64,000 bases of DNA, taken from positions 1-64,000 of the forward strand of contig NW_004191390.1 in assembly GCF_000224145.3 (NCBI RefSeq), in the 5' to 3' direction. Numbering within the stretch: position 1 is the first letter of the stretch; each line of letters opens with the position of its first letter. Positions 1 to 13,029 of this stretch are shown in pieces. The notes beneath the pieces were generated by a model that did no database searches, was not told where the DNA came from, and saw only the letters and a list, made by a program, of their open reading frames with translations. The DNA comes from Ciona intestinalis. Lineage: Eukaryota > Chordata > Ascidiacea > Phlebobranchia > Cionidae. A program made the translations under genes and the position numbers.

Positions 1-1781
1 ATTTTTTTAGAACATTGTATGTGACGTCACAAAGGATCCGACATGGCCGTAGAATCCACGGGTTAAAAAGGTGATTATGACGTAACAACCAGCAGTTCTA
101 AATAATTTCGATTATTTCCGACAGGAGAAAGAGAAAAAAAGACGAGAAAAAAAGCGCAAGGTAAATTACTAGAATGTGGCGGTAAAGTCAAGCTGTTGTG
201 GCCTCACTATTACGAAATACACCGTGGAGTAAGATGGGCGTCGTTAGCATAAATTACCCCATATTTTATAGTCGCATTTTAAACAATTAAACGAAACCAT
301 CACTATACATTCCTTTATAAACGAACTGCCTTTCATACACAGACGAAGAACAAAGACGAAGACGCCAATATAAGGATGCCGGTTTGAGGTGTTTGTAGGC
401 TAAGTGTGTATAGGCCTAATATAGGTGTGTACGCGCGAAGAAAGAGGATCAGAGACGCCGATAAAGGATGTCGGTTTCAGGTGGTTTAGGTTTAGTCTTT
501 AAGTATGTGTGTTTGTGTGTGTGTTATCTGGTATTTTCCCAGTGTTGCCAGCTATTTTTTTGCTGGACCTAATGTTGCCAGCTATTCCCCCAAGCACTTT
601 TTAGTGCTTCTACATGTCTTTGAAATAAATGCAAAGGGAATTGTTGCAACAATCTTTCTTGATAATGATTAGCATCTACTGTAGTGTTCATTCCTTCCGA
701 GCGTTTTGTCTGTCGGGACTTAAATCTTACAGCGGTTTTGTATTGTCTCGGTTTGCTTTGCGAGAACTCTTGTCTTGGTACTCATTTACTCGAGTAATAT
801 CAACGCGCAGTATAATATATACATCTTCTTTTAATTCTCTAACTGTTTAAATCGATAAAATTTAACCGAAGTCCCCTCACTGTTAAGTTAACTTATTTAA
901 CACAACATCGGGGTATGGCATAATTGGGATGATGGCCACGTCACAATTACGCTTTACGTCGANNNNNNNNNNNNNNNNNNNNNNNNNNNNNNNNNNNNNN
1001 NNNNNNNNNNNNNNNNNNNNNNNNNNNNNNNNNNNNNNNNNNNNNNNNNNNNNNNNNNNNNNNNNNNNNNNNNNNNNNNNNNNNNNNNNNTTACAGCTGC
1101 GGTTTTGTTACGTGGACGTCGCCGTTTTTAGCGGTTCGTAACAGCCACAGTATGTCGTAACGGTCGGTGCGGTGCGTAACAGCCAGACGATATTATATTG
1201 TGTGAAAATACGACGAGAGTATCGCGGTACCAAGATGTTTTCTCAATAAGCGGTCGGGTGATGCAGGGCCGTTGTTGGCTTTGACTCTTTGCAGGTGGGC
1301 GCTTGGTGGCGTGCGCACTGCGGGGCTTTTCTGTAAGATTTTGTATCTTTTCGTTTGTTGATGTTTCAATGATCATGTTGCGCTTCCTATATGCTTGTTG
1401 GTGTGATTGTTTATTGTTGCGTTGTATTATTTTTGTCAATGGGTTTCTTTTCCTTGCTTTGGGTAAGGTCTATCCAGCAAGGGTTTCTCACCAGAGTAGA
1501 AACCCACTACCATTGGCTGGGGGCTTGTCGTGCCGTAGTGGCTTTCCACCAACGCCAGCCACATAAATTATGAAGGTATTTTAATCCTGTTTCTATTTTC
1601 CAGAGGTGATGACGTAATCATTTTTAGGACACCCTGACGTCACTCCCAAACCTCCTATGGAATTCCCCACACACAAGAACGACTAAAAGCTTACGATCAT
1701 TTACTAGCGTTGCATCTATAACTTGTGCAATAAAATATTGGGCAATATATTGATAAAGTTCAACTATTTGGAGCACAAACA
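1..1781. other. No confident gene; AT-rich spacer with CRE-like motifs
   Basis: I see no gene I can support here. The stretch holds a few TGACGTCA-like motifs, for example near 23 and 1620-1640. It also has GT-rich simple sequence around 490-530 and a block near 220-320 that shares short words with 51756-51960 (a GTAAGATGGG word followed by an AAACAATTAA word). The short open frames lack homology or splice support. Confidence 0.5.
963..1090. other. Assembly gap
   Basis: A run of 128 N bases. Its length may be only an estimate, and the flanks do not show an obvious shared sequence. Confidence 0.99.
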
Positions 1782-3029
1782 TTATGGGCATCGAGGTCGA
1801 CCTTCCAGGATTTTCCACGCTGAGTTTAAGCCCGCTAATACATCGGTATCGATACCGGGGATGTCCCCCCACATATGTTTAACTATCATCCCTGGTTGGT
1901 CGTCATTCTTCACCAATTCCTTCTCGTTGCGCTCGGAATACGGGGCAGGCTGTGGGTGATATGGGGTTAGTTGGGTAACCAATCCGAACTTAAACTTCGT
2001 TGAGGAAACATAACTTAACATTCAGTGCCAGCAAACAGCAATGAACCACAAAGTTACATACATGGTAACTTGTAAGCGGGCACGAGGTGTATGAAACATA
2101 ACACCCGTGTTATAACGACTGTTCATTGTAGTTAGCTTATTTACTAATCCTCGCCCTTTGGGTGAATTTGCTTAATTTTTCTGCCACGATATCCTTTCAA
2201 AACAATATACATATCATAAGAATAATAAACCCAAGTAAACTTACCACAATATTTGCGTTTCCTTTCCTCAGCTTTTCCCTCAACAACCCAGTGACCCAAA
2301 CATCATCAAGATGCATCAACTCGGTCATGCGAGACACCTCAAATAATTTCGTTGCCATTTTGCTTGTGGTTGTGTAGAGACCCCCTCGGCAATAGACCGG
2401 CCATTGGGTGGGTGGGTACTTCAAGTACGAGATCTTCCATTTTGATGAATATTCCCGCGCGGGAACGTCACACTTCTGGTAACTGTACATGCAACTTATC
2501 GGTAAGTCGCCGAACGAATCAAATTTGTCGTTGCGTTCACCAACCCTGTAGTGTGGTAGCATGGTGTGCAGGTGCGCCACCATGTGGGGGATGTGAATTG
2601 CTACGTCGTCGTCACACGAGGAGTAAAACCAACGATCGGGGAGGATGTGAGCGACCCACTGCATTCCTGCCACAGTCTTCAATGTGATCGGGCTGTGAAG
2701 GATGAATTCATTGAGACTTATTTATCCCCTAGTGATGGGGATGTTAACAGCCACACAGTGTAAACAAGATAAGTAATTAAGGTAAAACTTGTTTTCTTAC
2801 AATGGTGTTTTGATGTACGGTATCAACAAAATGTCGCCGTGTAGAAAACCTTCTTCCTCTGTTTGTTTATTGATGATGTCATCCATGGTTACATCAACAA
2901 TGAACACTAGTTCGATTATGACATCATCAATCGCACGAATTCCACCCCATGTTTCACGGATAGTGTTCCGACGATCAAAATGTGACGCGCTCGATTTAAC
3001 GACAATTACCATCGACCATTTTACTTTGT
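1782..3029 (-). CDS. GT31-family beta-1,3-glycosyltransferase, 5' end unresolved
   Basis: Golgi-type beta-1,3-galactosyltransferase/N-acetylglucosaminyltransferase family. Three exons join in phase: 3029-2819, 2716-2245 and 1994-1782. Seen in the translation are the family motif RRNTIRETWG, a GDIL stretch, LKTVAGMQWV, the metal-binding DDD (in SSCDDDV), the YCRGGLY block and LDDVWVTG, in the order usual for GT31. The C-terminal IVKHMW region matches the family tail. The first splice pair (a GTACAT donor and a pyrimidine-poor acceptor) is weak. The N-terminal cytosolic tail, membrane anchor and stem are not included and must lie upstream on the minus strand. The acceptor used for the first listed exon is a good TTGTGTTGCAG. 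The exact donor/acceptor specificity (B3GALT versus B3GNT) cannot be told by eye. Confidence 0.8.
2035..2135 (+). repeat. SINE-like repeat, tail part
   Basis: A copy of the dispersed element with the words GTTACATACRTGGTAACTTG, GCGGGCACGAGGTGTATG and ACACCCGTGTTATAACGACTG in this order. Other copies occur throughout the window. Confidence 0.8.
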
Positions 3030-3771
3030 CTGCAACACAAAGGGAGTTTGGATAAATATGAATTAAAAGTGTGAAGGATCTTGTGGCAAATATTGTTTTG
3101 TGATTAGTTGAATCAGGTTCAAGACCCCGCGATGCTACATCAATATATGTGTTTAGACACTTAAAAGTAAACTCTGATGTCTCACTGTAGGACACAACAA
3201 CCTTTGAGACCACACAACAAACAATTGCCAGAAGCTAGGTTTCCTGTGACAAAAGGATTGTTTGCATCACAATACACAAAGGATAAAACGCTTGTGCGAA
3301 AACAATACATTAATTTGGTTAAAAGTTTGTTATGGCGAGGTTGTTCCATGTTACCCATTCATGTTTGAAGGGATGATGTATTCAAAACAACTTAAGGTTT
3401 GTTGGAAGCCAACCCTAATTGATTCTTTGTTAACGAATAAAACAATTTAACAAATGTTTTAAATATTCTGTTCTTAGCGTGTTATACCAATTGTAATTTT
3501 GCTGTTAATTCCGATTTTATAAGCTGTTATAATTAAATATTACAGCAGAATAGCAAGATATATGAATTTCTGTTATATATCAAACATTAACTAAGATTCA
3601 AGTCAAATATATTTTGACAATTTTAAACAAATCTTTTTCAGACTTTTAATACAACTGATGGAATTCCAAGGCATAATACACATCACATCAGTGTTGCCCC
3701 GAACGACCACCTAACCCTCCCCAACCAACCCCCCCCTACACCCCCCAACCTACCAGGGTGCAACCCACAAA

Positions 3772-3926
3772 CCCCATGAGCGATCGTCTTCTCAACCTTC
3801 CATGGCGTCGAAACAAATTTGATTAAATCTCGTTTATTCGACAAATCGTCGCTGTAAACGCTGTTCAACTCGTTGTTCTGCTTCGCCGCACACACGGGTG
3901 GAAGTTCGCTGGATGGAGGAGATGGT
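3772..3926 (-). CDS. Possible exon upstream of the GT31 gene
   Basis: On the minus strand a strong acceptor-like run (TCTCCTCCATCCAG) opens a frame of about 50 codons containing QNNELNSVYSDDLSNKRDL and STPWKVEKTIAHG, closed by a GGG|GTTTGT donor. It is hydrophilic and could be the stem region of the glycosyltransferase downstream. However, its phase does not fit the next exon I identified, so either an intermediate exon is missing or it belongs to another gene. No domain recognised. Confidence 0.3.
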
Positions 3927-3994
3927 TAAATTAAAACTCGTTAATGATTTTAACTTGGTTTTTATTTATTTATTAAATAAAACCACAGTCAATA

Positions 3995-4065
3995 CAACAC
4001 CTGTGTTCTGTTTAATACACCTCGTGCATGCTTACAAGTTACCGCGTATGTAACTTATTGACACT
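3995..4065 (-). repeat. SINE-like repeat fragment
   Basis: Reverse-orientation copy of the dispersed tail module (CACCTCGTGCATGCTTACAAG, then a GTAACTT end). Confidence 0.7.
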
Positions 4066-4818
4066 AACACCCACAATAGTAGCAGCACTGAACCCTGAAC
4101 TCTGAACTCTCAAAGAGTTCTGGTTGGGAAACAAGCGCTCTAACCAGTGTACTTTAATGCTTTAGGTTTAATATTGGTATTTTACGTCGGCTACAGAGTA
4201 ATACCTAAGTAAGTAATACCTAAGTTAACACAGTAAATTAGATTGCTTCAAACCAGTCTTTATTTAACTAACAATGTATCAATACGTACTTGTTTATTCT
4301 GGACTGCAATATGACAACACTTGTAATAAATAACACGCCAACTATTAAAAATGGTTTGTAGTATTTTCGAGGCATCCTACGTCACCGGTTCATTCACAAA
4401 TCCATGCCATCCATGTTTCGTAGTAAAACTAGATGTCAACAACATAATATCGGGATTTGAATCCTGGACTGTGGCGTGGGAAAGTTTATTCCTCCCCGGT
4501 TCAATTCAGCAATGTATTAGGCGTTGTTATGGAGTAATTTATTAATAACTATTAATTAATTTATTAATAAAATAAATATTTATTTATACTCTAAACAATT
4601 ATATATTGTATAAACCGTGTCAGTACGTTCGCACGATTTTAAATCTTTGATTGGAATTAATATTTGAATAAATAGTTCTTTTGCAATGCATAATATTTGT
4701 TAAAAAATAGGTCTTTACAGTAAATAAAAAAATCTAAAATATTCCAGAATAAAAAGATGGTAAGCACTGAAGTAACCATAGCGACGCTACGCGCGAAACT
4801 TTTGTTGAAAAGTTGAAA
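4066..4818. other. Spacer upstream of the CEP290-like gene
   Basis: AT-rich sequence with no supported gene. It includes the TAAGTAATACC tandem word near 4200 and long A/T runs near 4550-4740, and the last few dozen bases act as the presumed 5' leader of the next gene. A 64-codon open frame at 4351-4545 has no recognisable content. Confidence 0.5.
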
Positions 4819-7800
4819 ATGAATATTTCGCGAAAAGAAATCGACGTTTTCGCCGAATGCAAAGTTGCTAAACGGCAAATCGAAAATCTAAATTTAGAAT
4901 TATCAAAATGCAAAAACACACCAACAAACAACAAGCTTAATCCACAAGTGTCTAAACTAATACCTGTACTAAACGAATCCTTAGAATTGTTGACTTCTGC
5001 AATACATTACCAAAGTCACTTAAGGTAACTCATGGTAGAAATATATATTGTTTATTGTGAATATGTTTATCTACAGCGTGTGCGATCATGACCAGCAACA
5101 AATTCAAAATGACGAGCTGCATTATATGGAGGTTTGTATGATATAACTACGTAATATGACAGTGAGCATGAGGGGCATATTAGCAATCGTTGTTACATAT
5201 GCCCACTAAGGTAGCAGCAACGAGCCTTGAACCAGTACCCTCTTAGCTAGAGGCAGACACCCATTGTGTTGCACATCTTCATGCTTTGGTCTCTTGTACA
5301 AAATAATATTTAAACCACTTTACCGCGTCGCTATGTTCCGACATTATTTCTCCAGCCGACACAACCACATGAAAATAAACCAACTGCCAAAAGACAGAGG
5401 GAACCATTTGCAAGGTGGGGTGCTACATTTGTCAAGCACAAAACCTATTGGTTATTTATATTTGTATAATGTTGTGTTATCACATACATAGACACAGCCT
5501 TTGCGGAGATGAAACAATCAATGAGAATTTGTCGAAAGAAATTGTTCAAGTGATTCGAATTGCTGGAGAAAAACAGGAAGAGATCAACAGGTTTGGAATA
5601 TTATGGTTGTGGGGTCGCTAATGGTTCCTATGTTATGTTACATCATGTTTCAGGTTGAGGGAAACCAATACAAAGTTGGAGGGGAAGATCAAAGATTGTT
5701 TGTGAGTCATAGATGGGTTGTTATGATAAACAAATGTTATTGTGATGTCATACAGGTGTGGGACGGGTGGTGGGGAAGATGGCTCAAACCAGGTTTGTTG
5801 GTTTGGTTGGTTTCTTCAGTGCTGTGAAAAAGTTATAGGCTGGCACGTGTATGAAACAGAACACCCGTATTATAACGACTGCCGTTACCTCGCTATGCAA
5901 GGATAAATAAATTTTGTTTATTGTTCCTTCATTGAAACTTAACTTTAGATAAAAATACTTCAAGAAGAATTAAGATCAACAAGAGAGCTAAACATAAACC
6001 TTGAAAATCAACTTCAAGAATCCAAGTTTGTTGTTTCTATGTTTTGGTGTATAAGATGTTTATGGTTGTTTGCAGGAAAACCATGGAAACAATGGAAGTT
6101 GAATTATTTGAAACCCGGCTCAGATTGGATGAGATGAAGGTGGAGAAGTTGCATTGGGTGGGTTGGGTGTTCGGGGTTGGTTCATTAACTCGACAATCAG
6201 GGTGTTTTTAATAAACTAATAGTGACCACTGGGTTGAGGCAATTTTTGTTAAGTGTCTTCCCCAAGAACACATTTGCCCACAATGGTGGCAGCGACAAGC
6301 TTCAAACCCGTACCCCGAAGTCTAGAAGTGTTGTTCCTAAATCCAAATGATGGATGCACCACGCTCACCAGTATTGAGCATAAAGTTTAGTATTTTACGC
6401 TTGTTTAACCNNNNNNNNNNNNNNNNNNNNNNNNNNNNNNNNNNNNNNNNNNNNNNNNNNGTTAGTGCGGGAGGGGTTGGTTCTTGTAAGGATAAATGGT
6501 TTACATTCATCCAACATATTGTGTATCCAACTTCCGTCGCCTTCACGTGATCCTTGTTATGATGTTAATTATTTAGGTGGAACAATTAACGAAAGAAATA
6601 TCGGAAATTAAGTTAAAAGAACAAATAAATAATGAAATAACAGAAGACCTAAGGTTGGTATGTCATAATGTACATTGTGATGTCACAACACCGTGATTAT
6701 TATGTAGGGGGTTACTGAAAGAGGAAATTGAACGAAGGCAAAACATGGATTGTTGGGAGGGGGTGGCTGGGATAAAAGATGATGAAATTAAGGAGTAATT
6801 ATCAAGGTATTATAAGTTATAATGGGATGTTTATGTTGTTCTACTGCAGGCTTAAAGAGGATTGTTTGAAATTAACGAAAGAAATGAAAAAGTTGAAACA
6901 CGAGTTTGGAGTAAAGTTGGAGGAAGTCGACCACTTAAAACACGAGCGTGAAGAAGTTTCGATCGAGAATCAGGAACTAATTGTAAGATTTCTATATTGG
7001 GTGAAATATTTGTTTAACAATTGGAAAGCAACAGGTTAAGGTAGGATTTCTTGAACGTAAAGCGTGTGAGAAGGAGAGAGAACTTGAAGAAGAAGGCAAA
7101 AGGAGAGAGGAAGAAATTTCGAAGTAAAAATATTATTATTGTGTTTGTGGATTTTTCATTTTTTAATTTTAGTTTGAAATCTGAAAATTTGGATTTGGAG
7201 AAAAAGTTGGCGAAAGTAAAGATTGAAGTTGAAGGGAAAGTTCAAGAGGTTTGGGGGGGGGTGTGGGTTTATTTGGGAGGGGGTCGTTTATGTTGATTCT
7301 TTTATAGGACAAAGTGGATGAACAGGACAAGTTGACGGTTCAGTTTCAACAAAATCTTGAAATGAAAGTCCAAGAAATTGATGAAAGAAATAAAAAGGTG
7401 AAGTTGGTTAAACATACGGTGCATGTGAGCTAGTTTAACATTAAGTGTTTAATAATTTATTTATTTAGATCAAGAAACTGGAAGAATGGATTTCCGGCCA
7501 ACAAACGAAAATTAATGTTCGTGAAAAAGAAGTTTCAAATTTAAGGTTTGTGTGGATGTTGGGCAAGATGTTTTGGTTTTATTTATTTTATTATTTAGAA
7601 TTTCATGGAAGATGTTGGAAGAAGAGAAAGAAAAGAAGTTGAAGAAATACAAGGTGAGGATGTGGGCGTGTGTGTTTGTGTGTGTTCGCACTGTCAACAC
7701 ACCTGCCTCGAACGCAAAGGTAATGGGTTCAAGGCTCGTCGCTGCTACTATTGTGGGCGTCACTCAACGGTACTTGTGGCAACCCATGGTTTGTTGTTGC

Positions 7801-10800
7801 AGGCATTGGTGAAATCAACTAAACAAGAAAATCAAAGAAATATTGAAGAACACAAAGTAAAGATTAATGGAATGAAAGAACAATTGCAAAGGTATCAATA
7901 AATAAGCATAACATATACACAACACCATTACTGAATATACAAATAAAACTTTTATATTTTTTGTTTGCAGGGTAAACGCTGAACTTACTAAGTTGGAAAA
8001 TGAACTTAAATTAAATTCATTTAAAATAAAGGAATGCAAACAAGAGGTAAAATACGAATATAAAATTACAATCATCACTGTATAAGGTATGAAGGAAACA
8101 ACATGTTTGTTCAACTTTCAGATCAAAGTTAAAGATACAAAGTTGATGGAGCTGCGGGATCGAGACGCAGAACATCGAGAAGAAGTTGTTTGGATGAGGT
8201 TGGTGATGTTGGGACTTTCCCTCCTATACACCCGATATTAAGTTGTGAAATGGAAATGTTATGTATTGTTGGGTTTGTGAAATATTGGGTGAAATTGTCG
8301 CCATCATTTCTCCATTAATGTTTAGATTTGTGATAAATGTTTAATTTGATTCCTGAGAAAAACGTTAAAAGTTGCACCTGAAAGTTGACTCAGTTTGTGT
8401 TAAAGGAAAGAGATGAAAGAAGTTGCGTTGGGTAAGAGGGAAGCTGAGGTTAAACTTGTTGAGTTGGGGTCAAAGTTGGAAGTCACGATGAAAGCTGGGG
8501 AGGATTTAAAGTTGAAGCAACATCAACAAATTGTGAGGTGGGTCTTGTTAGGGTGGGTACATTTATTTTCACTATTTATTTGTGAGGATTTTTGTCCGAA
8601 ATCAATGTTTTAGGCAGTTTGTACCTTTTTTTACATTAATTTATATTAAATGATTTTTAGGCTAACGGAAGAAAAGGAAAAAAGTTTTTCTCAAATCAAG
8701 TTAATGAAACAGGAGTTGGGGGAAAACGTAAAGAAATTGAATTCATCAGAAACAAAGGTTTGTAGCGAAATTAGTGGTTTGTGTCTTTCCAATATGTTTA
8801 ACATTTGTTAAAAGGTTGAATACCAGTCAAAAGAATTGGAAAAAATGAAGAAAAATATTGAAACTGTGAAGTAAATGAAGTGAAACAAATGTAATTCATT
8901 GTTTAATTAAATTATTTCATGCAGAGAACAATTTGTAGAGGGGAGAAAAGAATTGAAAAGACAGGAAACCAAACACCAGGTTGAATGGTTAAGTTTGTTT
9001 TAGAACATCCGCGTTAAAATAACTGCCATGTCCTGCCACGGCACGATAAATAAGTTAATTTCATTCACATCGTAATATTGTTTTTCAGGACGAAGTTAAC
9101 CAATTGAAACTCAAACTTAGTTTGATGTCAAAAGTTGAAAATGATTTTAAATTGAAAGTTGAACAAGACAAAAAGATTGCTTTAAATTTTAAGATGAAAG
9201 AAAAAGAAATAACCAGGTTATATAATGTTTCTATGTGGGTTGAAGGTTATTATAGTTATATAACATTAGGGTTAGGTGGTTAAGGGTGATGGGCCAACTC
9301 TCGCATATACGATGTAGAACGTACAATATTTCTATGTTCATAGGTTACAACAGGAATGCGTTGAACAACGAACACAAGTTGAAACTTTGGAATTGAAACT
9401 GAAACAACAGGTACTAAACAACAACAATATGTTGAATGTTCTTACAAATAGTAAACAGGTTTACTCTGAAAGCTGAAACAGAATGTATGTACCTGTTATC
9501 ACAAGGTGGCTACAGAGTGCTGCTAAAATATTGTTTTTAACTGGAAAGCAATTTTCCAACATTACCTGTGTTTTTAGCAGGACACTGATCTAGAATCCCT
9601 GGCAAAGTTAGAAGAAGAAAACGAGCGAAGTAAAAATGAAATAAAGAACCTCAGGTTGATTGTGACATCACTGAACAATGAAAGTTTGGAAACGAAAAGA
9701 GAAAATGAACGACTGAAGGTTAGTACGTGTTGGAAGAATCATAAAGTTACAAACGTGGTAACTCGTAAGCTGGCACGAGGTGTATGAAACAGAACACCAT
9801 GTTATAACAACTGTCGTTGCCCCGCCATGCGAGGATAAATAAGTTACATACGTGGTAACTTGTAAGCGGGCACGAGGTGTATGAGAGTTGCATTCACCTA
9901 GGGGGTTATGGGTTATAGAAGGTGTTGGGTAAAACGCGATAAATTTGTTACATCCTTTCATTCATATTTAATAGGATTTATGTCATGTATTTCATCACAG
10001 GGAAACGTTGAAGAAGTATCAACAAAGTTATCGAGTGCGACGAAAGTAAATGCAACTTTGGTGGAAAAAATATCCAGACTTGAAGACCGGGTTGTGACGC
10101 TGAGGTAAGTGGGGGGTGTTAAAGCTGGGTGGTGTGTTAAAGTTTCAAGTACATTTGTTCCTGATGTTATTTAATTGTTTCAGAAAGTCTTTGGCGTCAT
10201 TGAAGAAAGCAGATGCTGAAAGTGCAGAGAAAAAGGTAAAACCTCGAACATTGTTAACTTGTGTCTCATGTTTGTTGATGTAGGTGGAACTCGATGAAAT
10301 GGAAGCGAAAATAAAAAAAATGGAAGAAGATTATATTGGGAGCCAGGGAAAGTTGAAGATGGAGATCATTCATTTAATGGAGCAAGTTAGAGTTAAAGAA
10401 ACAAACATTCAAAGGTATTTAATATACATTGATGTTCTGTTACTTATGCCTCATGTAAAATAAATTATTTTCGGGTCATCTCGTATATAACTTTGTTTTC
10501 TTTCAATACTTCGTCTGCCATTTAATAAAAGGAAAGATTATTTCGATGTTTAAACTGTTTATTTAAAGGCTGCAACAGGAAATTGGGAAATTGACACAAA
10601 AACGCGAAAAAGGTAAAAAAACAAAGATTACTGTGACGTCATCAGAGAATTACGAAGAAGAAATTGTGACATCAGATGATGATTGTGATGTCATAGTACC
10701 TCAAACAAGGTTAATACTATTTCTATTGTTGCGATTTATTTAATATAAAGTTTGTGGTTTTAGGTTTGAGGTTGGAATTCAAACCCAGGATGTTGGGCAG

Positions 10801-12512
10801 CATGATGTGAGTGGGCTGTATTGTGTGTGTGAAATATATGTTTTATCAATGGTTTTAAACCAGCAGGTTGGTTCGGGAGAGATAAAGAGATTGGAAGAAT
10901 TGCTTGGAAAGGAAAGGTGGGGTGGCTGGGTATAAACATGTTAGTTTGGTTAAGTATTGTTGGTGGTTTAGTTGAATATACTTGGTGGTTGGGGTTTGCT
11001 ACATAGTTGCAACATACTGCAGTGTGTTTATCTCACTTTTTGCACCAATACTTTCTATATACTTGCAGAGAATTAACGAAACATTTGAGGATCAGAATTA
11101 CAAATTTGGAGAATCAACCTTGTGTTGGGGAGGTAAATATATAAGTTGTAACTTCATGGGGTTATGGGTTGGTTGTTTAGGTTGGTAAACCAGGGAGTGA
11201 GGAATGGAGAAGTAAGAGCTTGAAATATGAAGTGGAGGCGAAAAAGATGGAACGAACTATTTCATCATTGAACGCTTTACTTGAAGTAAGTTGTTAAGTA
11301 TGTGTTGGCTTTGGTAAGTGTGTGTGTGTTGTATAAACATTGTGACTTGTGTGTTACTCTGCTATATTCTATGTTTTAGTGTTTGCAGTTTCTATGCTGC
11401 AATTGTTGTTATTGTGTGCATTATTCTGCTGTACAATGAGCGCTGTAAACTGTGTTGACTTTCAGGTCAAAGAAACCGAAACAATTCAACTCAAAGAAAA
11501 CCAAAAGAAATTACAAAAACAAATCCAAGAATTACAAACAGGGTAATGCATATTATAACCCAGTATGAATATGTATTCCTAAATATTTTGTTTCCATGTG
11601 CCAACAAGTTCCACTCCTCACCCTGACACATGTGAAGCGGAACAACCAGACCTTGCTGCAGTTAAAGACCAGGTTTGTTTGTTGTGGTTTTTATTCACAA
11701 CAAATATTAATTTAAAACAAGAGTTAGGCAGCCACACTTTTAATTTAAAAGTAGTATTTACCCATATCCATTTCTAACGATTCTCTTCTTTTTGTTGTTT
11801 TAAATAATTTGATCTTACTATTATATTCGAAGAGATAAATGATGTCATGTTTTTCATCAGCTTGAAAGATTGGAAGCCAAACTTGATTCAAGAAGTGAAG
11901 TCGACACGACAGAAGTGCATCGTATAAAGTAGGTGGGTGGTCGGTTGAAGGTGGTGATTAATTTGTTGTTTGTTTAGTTTTGCCAACATTAAAGTTGAGT
12001 TTGAGAACATTACTTTGAGGAGAGAAGTTTCAGTTCTGAGGAAAGTTCAAGAAGTTGTGGAAGTTGGAACGACTGTGAGTTGTGGGGTTGTGTTGGGGGG
12101 TTTGTTGCTTGATGTGATGACCAATGGGTTGTCCAAATTAAACAATCACCTACAAAGTTACATACGTTGTAACTCTTAAGCAGGCACGAAGTGTATGAAA
12201 CAGAACACCTGTGTTATAACGATTGTCATTGCCCCAAGTTACATTCAACCCCGATACTTTGCACCACAGACATGCCACCGATGCAGTTTAATGGAGGAAG
12301 ACAACGAGAAGCTTCATCGAGATATTGAACGATTGAAACTGGAACTTGGACATTTTGAGAAATATTTTTTTGATGAAGTTGAAGACTTGAAGTTTAATTA
12401 TAAACAAGCCGTGAAGACAAGTTTGTTGTACGAGGGGCAACTGAAGTCAATCTCACATAAATATCATATTAAAGTTGATGTGCTGACGCACAATGATGTT
12501 GAAAGACTTTAA
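4819..12512 (+). CDS. CEP290: CEP290-like centrosomal/ciliary coiled-coil protein
   Basis: CEP290 bridges microtubules and membrane at the ciliary transition zone and sits at centriolar satellites. The call rests mainly on the last exon (12270-12512), where FFDEVEDLKFNYKQAVK and the flanking residues align with the conserved C-terminus of CEP290 (FFEEIEDLKYNYKEEVKK in human). Upstream are roughly three dozen tiny exons on the same strand, each an open stretch rich in Glu, Lys, Leu and Gln with heptad-like spacing, bounded by GT/AG. I did not resolve every junction; the join between the second exon (about 5077-5131) and the next (about 5495-5590) does not keep phase as I read it. By rough addition the exons give about 1,100 residues, less than half of the roughly 2,480 in vertebrates. 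The ATG at 4819 follows AT-rich non-coding sequence. The exon at about 10570-10709 carries TGACGTCA-type words in frame (VTSS, VTSD, DVIV). SINE fragments lie in several introns. Confidence 0.78.
5835..5915 (+). repeat. SINE-like repeat fragment in a CEP290 intron
   Basis: Contains GGCACGTGTATGAAACAGAAC and the ATAACGACTGCCGTTACC end followed by a GGATAAATAA word, as in the other copies. Confidence 0.75.
6210..6325 (-). repeat. SINE-like repeat, head part (tRNA-like)
   Basis: Carries TAGTGACCACTGGGTTGAG, GTGTCTTCCCCAAGAACACA and CCACAATGGTGGCAGCGACAAG, then a reverse-complement B-box-like end. This is the head module of the dispersed element in reverse orientation. Confidence 0.7.
6411..6460. 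other. Assembly gap in a CEP290 intron
   Basis: A run of 50 N bases. No exon frame is interrupted as far as I can see. Confidence 0.99.
9741..9885 (+). repeat. Two adjacent SINE tail copies
   Basis: The module GTTACA-YACGTGGTAACT / GGCACGAGGTGTATGA occurs twice in a row (from 9744 and from 9842), separated by a GGATAAATAA word. This shows that the tail module can be tandemly duplicated. Confidence 0.8.
12150..12240 (+). repeat. SINE tail copy before the last CEP290 exon
   Basis: AAAGTTACATACGTTGTAAC, GGCACGAAGTGTATGAAACAG and ACACCTGTGTTATAACGATTG in order, in the last intron. Confidence 0.8.
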
Positions 12513-13029
12513 TCAAAGTATTTTATAATTATTCCATGTAAATATTTAATATTTATGCACATTGTGATTGCATCTATACACAATTAGCTTTTTTATATTG
12601 AATCCACTGTGATTACGTAAAGGCTTGCCCTATTTAATCTATGGAACAAATATTTTACCTGTCTACTCAATTATGCATATTTTACCTTTTGTGTTAGGTT
12701 CGGAAATCAAGTCTTTATACCTTTTGATTAACATTTTTGTACATTTTTATATGTGTCCTTCAGTTAAGATGTAGTTGTTCTTAGTGGTGTGGGTAGGAAC
12801 TGAACCCAGCCTTTCACGCATCAATAAAATCACGAACATGAAAACCGCGTGGTTGTATGTGAATTGTATTTTGGATTTCCCGCCCAAACTTTACGGTTGA
12901 ATAGCTTCGGTCATGGTCTGGTTACCACAATAGAAATAGCATTCTGTGTGAGATTCGCCAAGGTTGCGTTAATTGTTGAGTTGAAACTTTGGATTTATCG
13001 TAAGAGGACGTGGTTCATGTAAGATTACC
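12513..13029. other. CEP290 3' region and NDUFA9 upstream region
   Basis: AT-rich sequence with no gene. An AATAAA word at about 12823 could serve a long 3' UTR of the CEP290-like gene. The stretch just before the NDUFA9 start has no TATA box that I can see. Confidence 0.45.
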
